From Adiantum capillus-veneris (lineage: Eukaryota > Streptophyta > Polypodiopsida > Polypodiales > Pteridaceae): a DNA stretch of 64,000 bases. Shown one piece after another: positions 31,420-41,700 of the stretch. Each line of letters opens with the position of its first letter. The first letter of the stretch is position 1. The notes below the pieces were generated by a model, which worked only from the letters and a program-made list of their open reading frames with translations, was not told the origin of the DNA and did not search any database. A program made the translations under genes and the position numbers. The stretch is from the NCBI GenBank assembly GCA_014529385.2, contig CM043971.1, positions 82,067,340-82,131,339 on the forward strand, in the 5' to 3' direction.

Positions 31420-34292
31420 ATTGGTATCAGAGCTACGACTAGGCCGCGGCGGCGAACTCTTGACGGCGACAAAGCTCCATGCTTCATGGCACCAGATCGG
31501 GCTGATTCGGGGCGGATCCGACATGGATCGAAGGAGATCAGGCAGATCCTAGCTACCCGGCGCACGCAGCTCCTCTCGGGCGTTGGGAATCTAGAGAGCT
31601 TCAAGGCATCTCTGTGGAAAATAGAGCAAGAACGGATCTGCAGAATCGGGAAACCCTGCTGAGCTTCAAATCGAGGCAATTGAAGCTTGGCTTGGAAAAA
31701 GCAAGAAAAGCTTAGGAAATTCAAGCAGGTCGAGGTGTACTGCAAGCAATTTTCCTTGAATTGTGTGTGGTTACACACGCACGCACGCACGCACTGTTTG
31801 AGCTCGCCAATTTGCATGCAATTGGAGCTTTGAGTGCAGCTGAGAACCAAGCAACAAGAGGGAGCGAGAGAGTTGAGAGCTTGGAGCTTGGAAGGAAGTA
31901 GCAATTTTTTTGGGATCTCAGGGCATTCGGGCAACCGAGCACTGCTTGAGGTGCAAAGCATTGCCAATTGGGGCCGCGCAGTATAGACAATCGAACCCAG
32001 TGAACAGGGTCGACATTACCCAGCAGTGCTTGTGTGTTGGTTACACACACACACACACACACTTGGTGTCTCGGTGGCAGAGCTCACATGCTTGCGAGCT
32101 TTGGGAAATTTTCGGGCAGCCCTGCAAATGCAATTGACCATAAGTAGAGCGGGCAATGAGAGCAGGGGCAGCCGGGTCAAAGCTTGCAAAAGCTCTCGGG
32201 CAGGGCTTTACAAATGAGCAAGCGAGGACAATGCAACCGGGCAGCTCTCTTGGGCTACAGCAAGCAGAGGGGTGCAAAGGGAAGAAAATCCGGCAGCTCA
32301 CCAGGGAATTTTGCAGCCGACAGAACATTTTTTTTCTCTCTTGACTCCCTTACAAATTATTTTGTGTGCAAAGGCTCACTCCCACAGGAGCCCTTGACAC
32401 CCCCTTAGCCCCGATCCTCGACCCCGCTTGAAACACAACTGAGAGAGACAAGAAGAAAGCCCAAAAAAGATCGAGCGAGGGAGAACTCCTTTCAGGCAGC
32501 TTGGAAATAGAGTGAGAGCGAGAGCGAGCGTGTGAGTTGAGAGAGCAAAAGAGTGAGTGAGACAGAGAGAGAGCTTAAGAGATAGCAGACACATTGTGTT
32601 CGACTACAGGCAACGAGTAAGCCCTGACATCACCCGGCATCGGCCCGTTTCCTCGGCATTTCTCGACATCTGAGACTCTTGCCTGGTGGCGGGAGGCGAC
32701 ATCAACATCAATTTCCAACACTGATTCGAAGATTTCCTAGAGTCTTTATGGCCTCGAGCATTGACGTCTCGACTTGGCACATCGACTTTGAGCACAGGCG
32801 GCCATAACATTGGCACTTTCGCCCGATGGCAGAAGACGGCTCCAACGGCCATCCCCGGCTTTTCGACTTCGACGGTCATCTCCAGTTTCGACTTCGACGG
32901 CACATACCGACACATACGACTCTGACGGACCATTCCAGAGCAGGTTCTTCCTTGAGCGTACACAGCTCTTGGACAACGTTTCCGATCGACGTGTTTACCG
33001 ATTGATGAGGTAGTAGCTGCCAGTTTCTCAGCGGTTTTGCTCACAGGTTGCAGTGTAGCTTGTGTGGAGCACTAGAGAGCAATTTTTTGCAATGTTTGGT
33101 GCAGTTTCATGCTATGTATGCATATGTGGATACAGCTTGAGGTTAGATAGCTCGTAGGTAGCAAATTTACAGGTTTACAGGTGTTTTTGGACAGGTACAC
33201 GTCCATAGAGCCACTCAGTCAAGAGTGAGTCAGTTTGCCAGGCTTTTTGGCAACATATGTAGACCATTTGTGGATCTGTTAACTGAGGCACTATGTGTCT
33301 AGTTTTCACGCAATGTTGGTGTAATTTTTTGAGTTTTTGCTCAGTTTCCAAAGAAAACTCTGTCGAATTTTTCCCAGATTCTCGCCATGGTTTGCACGTA
33401 TTCATAGTTTTCTCTATGATGGTTTAGCGGTCGAGTTGACTCCCACTCTGACAATTATCTGCAGTTTTTTAACTTGCGCTTTGCGTTGAGTTTTGACTCA
33501 TTTTGCAAAGGAAATTCTCTTCGTTTTTCCCCGTCTTCTCACCATAAAAGTTCGTAGTGTTATGCCATCTTCTATAGCGATTGATATATTCCCACTTTGA
33601 TAGTGATTGAGTGCTTACTCTCACTTTGACAGATTTTGTCACTTTGGACACAGTTTGGTGTTCTCGTACCCATTCTCGCAGGAGTGAGGATTGTGATTGT
33701 GTATGCTTGTGTGGCTACAAATAGACAGTCACAGGTTTCACAATTTTTTTGTAGGAATTTTGCAAGCAGTTTCTCTCGTGGGATGCGTTTTGAGCTAGTT
33801 TGCTCTCTACTTGTGTATATGGTTATGCGCTTTACGCTCAGTTGAGCAGTTTGCCCGAGTTTATGCTTGTAGAGTTTGCAGATTGTGGACTTGCTTTTAG
33901 GCATATATGAGGGTCAGTTTTGATGTGATTGATCATGCTTTTGAGCATTGTGTAGTGGTCGAGTTATCTCCCACTTTGTTGCCAGTTTGACATGGTTTAT
34001 GCTTGAGATTGTCCTTGAGGTTTTGCTCAGTTTACAGGGGAGATTCTATCAGATTTTTCCCAGATTTCTTGCCATACTTTGGTTCTTAGCCATACATTTA
34101 TGGTATGTTCATAGTGGTTACAGGTTTCCTGTGATTTTGCTTCATTCTCACATCAACACATATTCTGAGCGTGAGACTACAGCATGCAGGTTACGGGTTT
34201 TCAATATTGGAGCTACTGGTTGGTTTATTAGCATAGTGGTCAAGTGATCTCCCACTTTGTTGCCATTTTGATGTTCACTTATAGCAACAGAC
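31420..34292 (+). other. Long leader of gag-only element
   Basis: No gene accepted in 2.9 kb. Short frames on both strands have no recognisable domains. It has a G/C-richer 5' part and a T-rich 3' part with internal direct repeats. A leader this long is typical of non-autonomous elements. Confidence 0.5.
33331..34260. repeat. Diverged internal direct repeats
   Basis: Two motifs recur. One is a TTTTGCTCAGTTT-type start followed by TTTTTCCCAGATTCT, at about 33331, 33484 and 34013. The other is GTGGTCGAGTTATCTCCCAC, at about 33427, 33957 and 34234. Copies are imperfect and unevenly spaced, so this is an old local duplication series. Confidence 0.55.
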
Positions 34293-34724
34293 ATGTGTGA
34301 CATTGAGAGATGGCGGTCTTGTTTTTGCAAATACATGCGTTGTTGGCATTGCGGTCACACAAGGCACATTAGACTCCGTTGTTTCAAACGTATGAGACAA
34401 CATCGGAGATGTATGCGAGATGCAGATACGGCTTTGACACATGTTAGAGAGGCAGTTTCAGTGGGAGTCTATGCCAGTGATGGTGACGTCACGCTTGCCT
34501 CCAAGGTACCTCTTGCAGATTTGTCTATGGATAGCACACTTTCTCCACAGTGGTTACTAGATAGCGATGTAGTTTTCCACGTCGCACCATGTTGTGAGTG
34601 GTTTAGCACATTTTCTAGTGGGAGATTTGGCTATGAGCACTTGGCCGATGGTTTGGCATTTGACATAGAGGGTGTAGGAGATGTTTGTTTGTCATTGCCC
34701 AGTGGTGCATCATACACGCCATGA
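34293..34724 (+). pseudogene. Zinc knuckle plus protease remnant
   Basis: 143 codons. Residues 17-30 form a C-x2-C-x4-H-x4-C knuckle (CWHCGHTRHIRLRC). About 55 residues on, WLLDSDVVFHVAP matches the copia protease box W-x-L-D-S-G-A, but Gly-Ala is replaced by Asp-Val, which should abolish catalysis. The segment after the stop (HVRYVPQL) is the usual copia continuation, so a premature stop has split the domain. Confidence 0.75.
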
Positions 34725-35063
34725 CATGTGCGCTATGTTCCTCAGCTGAGATAGAGCTCGATCTCAGTGAGACAGTTGGCAGCTTTTGGTTGTCAGGTAC
34801 TGCTTAGAGAGCAGTCTTTCCAGATGCATTGCTTCACTAGTGCCAGAGGAGCCCACAACGGCCTGGTATATCCTATGCATGTGTATGAGGTTCGAGACGG
34901 CATAGTCTCGGTTTTGCTGCTTGCATGCTTTGAGCAGACGTGTCTTTTTCGCCAGTGATCTCCATCATGCTCAGGAGACAGAGCATTTAGCTGTGCAGGA
35001 CATGCTAGTAGACTCTGTAGAGATAGAGATAGAGTGGTAGTGCTCTAGTGAGACACAACAGGT

Positions 35064-35564
35064 GTGTCAGACTTTGTCCAGGCAGAGGTAGAGCAGGTAT
35101 GCTTCCTAGAGACACAGACAAAGCTGACAGATTTGGAGTTTTTTGACATGCTCATGTTAGAGGCTGATGAGTTGGTGCCAGGATGCACAATTTTGCCTAT
35201 GGGTGAGAGGGACGTAGCTTCCCCAGTGTCGGTGTTGACACATCCATACGCGATGGGTAGTCCTGAGGATGCAGCATTTGCAGATAGCGTAGGGGAGGCG
35301 AGTACAACCACTCTTGTGCAGATTTCGTTAGCGTTCGGGAATCTCGTGTTCAACTTGTTACTGTCGAGGCCCGACCTAGCAGCTACAGTGGGAGCATTTG
35401 CAGCAGGGATTGTCAGTTGTACGGTGGCTGACACTAGCATGACGCTTCGTGGAGCTTTGCAGACCATACGGAATTACTGCGGGATTTACATGCAGGCTCT
35501 AGCTTGGGTACGCACACAGCCTTCCACTAGAGCCGATATGACTGCGTGTAGATCGACAGAGTGA
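35064..35564 (+). CDS. Uncharacterised ORF in gag-only element
   Basis: 166 codons opening MSDFVQAEVEQVCFLETQTK and ending at a TGA at 35562. Features are an acidic first half, Ala/Thr-rich middle (VGEASTTTLVQISLAFGNLV) and a possible amphipathic helix (TMAFAAG-like region near residues 120-135). It ends 106 bp before the 3' LTR. No domain recognised; it could be decayed polyprotein or the element's own small gene. Confidence 0.35.
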   Translation: MSDFVQAEVEQVCFLETQTKLTDLEFFDMLMLEADELVPGCTILPMGERDVASPVSVLTHPYAMGSPEDAAFADSVGEASTTTLVQISLAFGNLVFNLLLSRPDLAATVGAFAAGIVSCTVADTSMTLRGALQTIRNYCGIYMQALAWVRTQPSTRADMTACRSTE

Positions 35565-35669
35565 GCCAGTGGGCGTAGGTTGAGAGAGTCTCTCACCTAG
35601 TTTCTTGTACATACTAGTAGTTTAGCTAGTAGGCCTCACTTATCGGCGCATCGCCTTTAAGTGGGAGAT

Positions 35670-35882
35670 TGTTGGGATAAAGGCGCTCCGCCTTCCGTCT
35701 GGACGTCCATTGTCCGATCGCCCGCCTACGTGTGTACATACCCTTATTCTTCATTACATATAAGAATAAGGAGCTCCTCATCTTTAGTCTTGTGAAGCTG
35801 CTCCACCCACACAGGTTTGTGCTTCTCCCCTTTCCCGCATGCACCACACCACGCACGCACGCACGCATCCGCGCACTCATCA
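35670..35882 (+). repeat. 3' LTR of gag-only element
   Basis: 213 bp, closely matching 31210-31419, with a small indel in the Cys-codon-like CACGCACGCACG run. Confidence 0.92.
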
Positions 35883-35887
35883 CTATG

Positions 35888-36073
35888 TATGGGCTGTCAA
35901 ATTCTGAAGTGCCTCAATGGAACAGAATGGAGGTGTGCAAGTTTGGACAGCTTGCCCGTCTACCGCTGTCTACATCAGATAACAGAGGTGTGCTCATAGT
36001 CGTCTGCCTGTCAGATAATTATGGAATGGTGCATGATATTGTCGATGCAGTTGTGAGTGTGAAGACCACTTAA
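35888..36073 (+). pseudogene. Unrecognised host gene: exon resumed after gag-only element
   Basis: Continues the frame from 31209: YGLSNSEVPQWNRMEVCKFG, LARLPLSTSDNRGVLIVVC, then SDNYGMVHDIVDAVVSVKTT and stop TAA. Whether the stop is the true end is unclear, because coding-like sequence follows. Confidence 0.55.
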
Positions 36074-36129
36074 ACATGGTTGTCTGCAAGGCACCGATAT
36101 GCAAAAAGGATAATAGGACTGTGCACACA

Positions 36130-36640
36130 CTATTGGTGTTCGCAAGAAGAGGAAAGGGCACACATGGACTTCAGAGGCAATTGACATACCATCGGATGAT
36201 GCCTGGTTCAATGGGCTAGAGGAGAGTGATTGGACAGAGGAGATTGATGGGACACGGTCTATGCGAGGTACACTTTTACACCCCCTTATCAGAGTAAATT
36301 TTCTCTGCTGTCTTTGACTGTCATTTGTCGTCCAGGAGGTATGGAACGTGGGCATTGGTTTTTTGGCAGCTGCTTGCCCAATACGGAGGTGACTGTGGAA
36401 CAATGGCTTTGCTGGGGAGCCAAATGGGCCGAATGATGACAATATTTGAGAGCAACAAGGGGTTCTCCAACAAACTGTGCTTTGTTCTTGAAATGCAAGC
36501 CCAATGGCTAAGAGAGATTCAAGAGTGAAATAGAAAACTTGTTGAGGAGGTGGATCATGCATTACAGGAAGCATCATCGATTGAGCCACATCCAAAACTT
36601 ATGGAGTTAGATCCTCCCACCACTAAACTGGAATAGACAT
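36130..36640 (+). pseudogene. Unrecognised host gene: 3' remnants
   Basis: Coding-like pieces in shifting frames: KKRKGHTWTSEAIDIPSDDA and WFNGLEESDWTEEIDG (about 36140-36260), a GT site near 36266, then MERGHWFFGSCLPNTEVTVE and EQWLCWGAKWAE (about 36340-36435), then a degenerate tail. An 8- to 10-kb gene reduced to scattered exons is the simplest reading, with these as its last pieces. Confidence 0.35.
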
Positions 36641-36854
36641 TTCAAATTTCTACTTGCATAGTGTAGGAATTGATAATTTTAGTAGATCGCTATGAACGAT
36701 TGCTTCTTACAGTCTTTCGTAAATAAGTTGATTTTTCATGTTCTTGTAGCACTTCTCAATGGGCTTGCAATCATTGTCTTTTTACTTTGTTTGTAGTTGA
36801 GTTTACCAATCACAAGTTCGTAGCTCTAAAATCGCGATTCATCCTTTCTCATCT

Positions 36855-36856
<2 letters not shown>

Positions 36857-36906
<50 letters not shown>
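36857..36906. repeat. (CT)n microsatellite
   Basis: About 50 bp of uninterrupted CT, followed by an imperfect CT-rich stretch to 36920. A shorter one lies at 37080-37110. The surrounding 36641-37500 contains no gene that I can support. Confidence 0.95.
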
Positions 36907-36911
<5 letters not shown>

Positions 36912-37078
36912 CTCTCTCCCTCTATCCATCTCCGTCTCTTGTCATTGTTGAGAATTGATATTTGAGAAATTACTAAAAAAAACATTTGCATATGAAGTAT
37001 GAAGGGTCTTTCTCACACTCACACCTAGTCCAACATGCCGATCGAAGTGTGATTGTTTCTCTTGGATTTTTAAGTACA

Positions 37079-37111
<33 letters not shown>

Positions 37112-37500
37112 CACGCTGCACACATTGCATTAAAGAAGTTTTGTTCAGTACCCTGATCCTCATATTTCAATTCACTTGTGTTTTAAGGTGAAGAATCTAT
37201 TACTTACTTTGTGGAGCGAGGAGTCATATAAAGTTCTCGCATGTTGGACTTATGCACTAGTCTTCACATGTACTATAGCTTGTGTGCAAGCACATTGTTG
37301 AAAGTGCATATAAAACCTCCAACCACCCAATTGCCACTCCATAGCAATGTCTTTTAATGTGGCAACAGGATGTTGGTGACTGCCTGCAACATCATGGTTC
37401 ATCGTCTGGCGGAGGGAGTTTTTTGCATAAGAGTGGGGAAACCGACACAAAGTTCATAGAGAGAGTTGTTTCAATAAATTTGCCACCTAGTACATCTTTC

Positions 37501-37540
37501 CAAAAAAGCTCCCTCAAAAAGCTCTCTCTAATCCTCTACT
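37501..37540. repeat. Isolated terminus of the fold-back family
   Basis: AAAAAAGCTCCCTCAAAAAG followed by CTCTCTCTAATCCTCTAC matches the reverse complement of the outer left arm of the 1.4-2.55 kb fold-back element. No opposite arm was found nearby. Confidence 0.55.
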
Positions 37541-37657
37541 CGAGACAAAGCAATGAAAATCTAGTAACAAACAGGTTGAAGCCTAGCATAAGATGGATTG
37601 TGATTGGTGATTTCCCATGATTGTTGAATCATGGGTAAGTTCCCATGCTTGCTAGGA

Positions 37658-38089
37658 ATTATGTCGTTTCTTTGACAAACAAGCTACCATGGCTTGTCCG
37701 TGAGCAAAAGATGCATGCATCTAAAGTACTACGAGAGTCCACATGCAATGTTTGCTTCGGGGCAACTACTTTGGGGTGTTTCAAAGTAGTTGTGCTTTTG
37801 AAACCAGGTGTTTGGTCAACTTGCAAGCGTTATGGTTTGTAAATCCTACATACAACTTGCCAACAAGTACAAGATTATGTCGTTTCTTTGACAAACAAGC
37901 TACCATGGCTTGTCCGTGAGCAAAAGATGCATGCATCTAAAGTACTACGAGAGTCCACATGCAATGTTTGCTTCGGGGCAACTACTTTGGGGTGTCTCAA
38001 AGTAGTTGTGCTTTTGAAACCAGGTGTTTGGTCAACTTGCAAGCGTTATGGTTTGTAAATCCTACATACAACTTGCCAACAAGTACAAG
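37658..38089. repeat. 216-bp tandem duplication
   Basis: Positions 37658-37873 and 37874-38089 are identical except for one T/C difference (GGGTGTTTC against GGGTGTCTC). The unit contains the direct submotif AACTACTTTGGGGTGT and no gene. A very recent duplication. Confidence 0.97.
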
Positions 38090-38499
38090 ATAAGACTCCA
38101 ATGCGTTGAGAAAAATTTCACATGTCGGTTGGAGATGTTCCAACTGGTTTTCTTGCTTATTAGTACGAGTGACTTGTCTTAGGTGCAAGTGTCTCGAGAC
38201 GTAACATTGTCACTACCTTGCACCTATTGGTGGATGCCAAAAAAAAAGCGTTGTTCATACATGGAATCATGCATGACATGAGCTTTGGTGAAAGGTGATG
38301 TGCCGATGCAGAATTGCATGCCACGTGGCCAAGGTCCCTATCCAAACCTTGTGAGCACTTACCCACACCTCCAAACATCTTGTCCGGGCTTTTGCTTTTT
38401 CTAGACAAACTTTTTCCCTTTTCTTGCCCTTTTTCACTCTGCAACATTTCCTTCTCGTGGGTCGTCTTAATTCTCCGTGGGCTTCCAGCTGCCGCAGCT

Positions 38500-38739
38500 A
38501 TGGTAGGAGGAGCCAGTGCGGGAGCTGGGCCCAACGCCGGGCCAAAGATTTTGCTTGCAAAGCCGGCCTCATCGCGCTCCGAGAACAGTGCAGGAGCTAC
38601 CACAAGTGGAGCCCCAGCAGCTGTGGTAAAGCTGATGCGTGAGCGCGATGATGAAAATACCGTTCGAACACGCCTCCCTCATGGATCCCTCAGCCTGATC
38701 TCAGAGTCATGGGAAATTTACCCAGATCGTCTCCTCCCG
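38500..38739 (+). CDS. SMG9: SMG9 exon 1
   Basis: 80 codons, phase 0 at the end, donor GTGAGA. Ala/Gly/Ser-rich start followed by the conserved PKILLAKP and SESWEIYPDRLLP segments. The frame is open further upstream to 38314, but that part is low-complexity and unlike SMG9. Confidence 0.85.
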
Positions 38740-41700
38740 GTGAGATCGCAAGCTCTTATTGATGTATTGTAACTGTTAAAAACAAGGAAGCTTTATGGTT
38801 TGCAAGACTCTTTTCCAAGAGTTTGCATCAGCAGAGTGCAGCACCTTAAAGTTAATCAGGTGAGCGCGAAGCTTGCCCTCAAGTGGTGGAAAAAAAAGTG
38901 TTAACCAGTTATCAACGAACAATAAGATTCGTCAATCCCAAACATTTATTGTGAAGCAGAAAGCTATCGCCAGCTTTTCTTTTGTAGCAGTGGCATATGA
39001 CCTATTAAAAGGTATGGCGAGACAAAGACGTTTTGCTTCCTCTTTGTAGGCGGTTAACACTATCTTTGCAGGGCAGTTCAAGCATGTTTCTTTTGGTTGA
39101 ACAAATTGTTACTGTAGTTTTGTGTCTATTGGTAGCCTGGTTTGTCCCTGAACAAATAGCATCTATTGAGAAGACCTCACAGAAAAGGTGGCTTTGAGGA
39201 CTTTTCAGATCCTTAATCTAGTGCTAGCCCTCCCTGCTTGTAGCTACTCAGGTCTAAATGTATGCGTATGGTGATATGCCCACTTTCAGAACTCAGGAGG
39301 TGGATGGGAATATTCTAGCTAGTTGATATTGTGTGAATGAATCGATGGCTATTTGTCTAATTGGAAGGAAAACTGTTGTGATGGAATCTGTTTTTTAAGG
39401 TAAAACTTGCACATTTCCCTTCATACATGAATAATTTGTATCCATGAGCTAGTATGCTCAATGATGAAGGTATCAAAATATTTGTGTGGTTTGATAGGTG
39501 AGTAAGAAGCTTGCGCACAAGTGGTGACCAAAAGGTGTTAACCAGTTATCGATGAAAAATAAGACTCGTAAATCCCAAACATTAATTTGTGAAGCAGAAA
39601 GCCATTACCAGCTTTCCTTTTGTGCAGTGTCATGTAACCTGTTTAAAAGTATGGCAAAACGAGAAGTCCTCTTTGTAGGGAGTTAACTCTATCTCTGTAG
39701 GGTAGTGGATGCATGTTGCTTTTGGTTGAACAAATTGCTACTGTAGTTTTGTGTCTATTGATAGCCTGGTTTATCCTCGAACAAGTAAGGTGGCTCTAAG
39801 GATTTTTCAGATCCTTAATTCAGTCCTAGCCTTCTCTGGCTGGAGCTATGACAAGAACTTGCTACAAAGACCCAGTATAAATGTATGTGTATGTGTATGT
39901 TGTTGGAGAATATATTTTGGCCTAGTTATGTACCCACTATCAGGACTTGGGAGGTGGATGTGAATATTTGGGCTAGTTGATATTGTATGTGTTAATGTAT
40001 CGACGGTTATTTGTCTAGTTGTAAAACTATAGTGATGTACAACATATACTCTGTTTTTAAGCTTTGCACATGTTCCTTCATACATTTAGGCATGACTACT
40101 GTGAATCCATGAGCAGCTACATAACATTTGGCTGAGCTAGGACTGCTCAATGTTGAAGTTATCAAAACGTTTGTGTGGTTTGAAAAATTTGTGAGCTAGG
40201 GCTGGAGTGCTGGCAGTTGAAAGGTACTTATTTTTGGCTTAATTGCAGCTCATGTCGGACAACACTGATTTCACAGTAATTGGAGTTTTAGGACCTTCAG
40301 GAGTTGGCAAATCTACAATACTGAATGAACTGTATGGATTTGATGCCAATTCACCAGGTGATTACCTGTGTTCTTATTTAGCTCATGTACACTTTTACAG
40401 TAATTCTATTTATGTAGTTTGATGCAGTGGTTTTTGTTGCCATTTTGCATGTTCATGAAGTCCGTATCTCCCACTAAGTTTTGATTATGGGGTAATACAC
40501 GTCTTTGGATATTTGCCTAGTTTCTGGAAGGATGCACAGTAGTCCTAAGTTTGTCTATTACACGAGGAAGTACTAAGATTATTTGAACTTGTATTTTAGG
40601 AGTTCTTCCCCCATTTTCGGTTCTCTCTGATGAGAGCAAAGCAATGGCAAGGCATTGCAGCGTGGGAGTTGAGCTAAGAATGTCTGCGGAAAGGTTTATC
40701 TTATTGGATACTCAGGTAAGGGCATATTTTTAATCTTCCATATCAGTGGATGGCATGCATGTAAAGAGACTTGGCATGCGTTTAAGTTAAGAGGCAGTGA
40801 GATCATGGGTATGGTAATCAGCTGATTCACAGAGCTGGCAAAGGCTCCACCATTTCAGGGATGGTGGATTAAACAGTCCATTGTACTGGACAATCAGGTT
40901 AGACCATTTGAGACTGCTGTTCCTCAATAACTGTCAATGGATTCATTGTGTGAGCCATGCCATTCCTCTTATGCTCTTGGTAAGAACCATAGCTTTCACC
41001 TATCACTTGCATGTGTGGTAGTTTTTAAGAGCTGGCTGGTTCTAGCTCATCATTTCTGACATTTTACATCAACCATATCTATTTTTTGGCCAATTACACA
41101 AGTCTTTTGAGCGGTCTTTGGGCTTTCTTTTAAAGGGATGGCGTGGATTTTTTTGTTTGATCTGATATATTACAAAGATTAGGGCTCACTTTTTACCACT
41201 CTATGGTGGCCAATCTAAATCAGAAGTTTTTTCTTTGATTCAAAGTGGTTGTACTAGTATTGTGCAGTTGCATTTTTCAATAAGCTGATCAGATGTGCAA
41301 TCTATATTGGAAATTGTCGAACCACTTGAAGTGTAATAAATTTAATGTTTCACTTTGTTGTCACTCATGTGTCTGTCTTTTAATTTGTCTATTTCATCTC
41401 TTCTTATGATTGAAATTGAAATTTAGCTGTGCGCAAGTGTACTTTTACAGCGTCCTACCCAAATAGCTTGTGTCTTATGTGAATTGGGAGATTTATCTGA
41501 ATGTTAGACAATGATAGAGAATCCATGGACGTGCTGTGCTATGTTAAGAAAGACTTTTTGCAGCCTATAAAAATGGCTGCCGATAAGCCTTGGGAGTGAG
41601 TTGTTTCATAATGATTGGCAGAATAGACGTAAATAACACTTATCTTAGCATTCTTGGTCACAACTAAACATAATGTTGGCGATTGCGCAGTTTGGAACTT

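Larger units (their letters stand above)
31210..35882 (+). mobile_element. Small copia-like LTR element with gag-protease only
   Basis: LTRs 31210-31419 and 35670-35882 (TGTTGG...CATCA), perfect target duplication CTATG (31205-31209 and 35883-35887), a perfect tRNA-Met primer-binding site TGGTATCAGAGC (31422-31433) and a polypurine tract (AAGTGGGAGA). Only a zinc knuckle and a protease remnant are recognisable inside 4.25 kb, with no integrase or RT. This is the layout of terminal-repeat gag-only non-autonomous elements. Confidence 0.9.

Noticed and set aside
31422-31433. TGGTATCAGAGC as part of a tRNA gene (also at 50934 and 57665)
   Set aside because: Only the tRNA 3'-end complement is present, next to an LTR end; these are primer-binding sites.
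31290-31967. 225-codon minus-strand ORF
   Set aside because: Runs antisense through the 5' LTR and leader of the gag-only element; no domain, and the sense-strand structure explains the sequence.
32604-33044. 146-codon minus-strand ORF
   Set aside because: Lies in the non-coding leader of an LTR element; no recognisable motif and no splice or promoter context.
35045-35467. 140-codon minus-strand ORF
   Set aside because: Antisense shadow of the plus-strand ORF at 35064-35564, which fits the element's direction.
3007-36640. Giant-virus or bacterial origin for the unknown gene
   Set aside because: Several well-formed GT-AG introns with matching phases favour a plant gene; the ParB-like motif alone is too weak.
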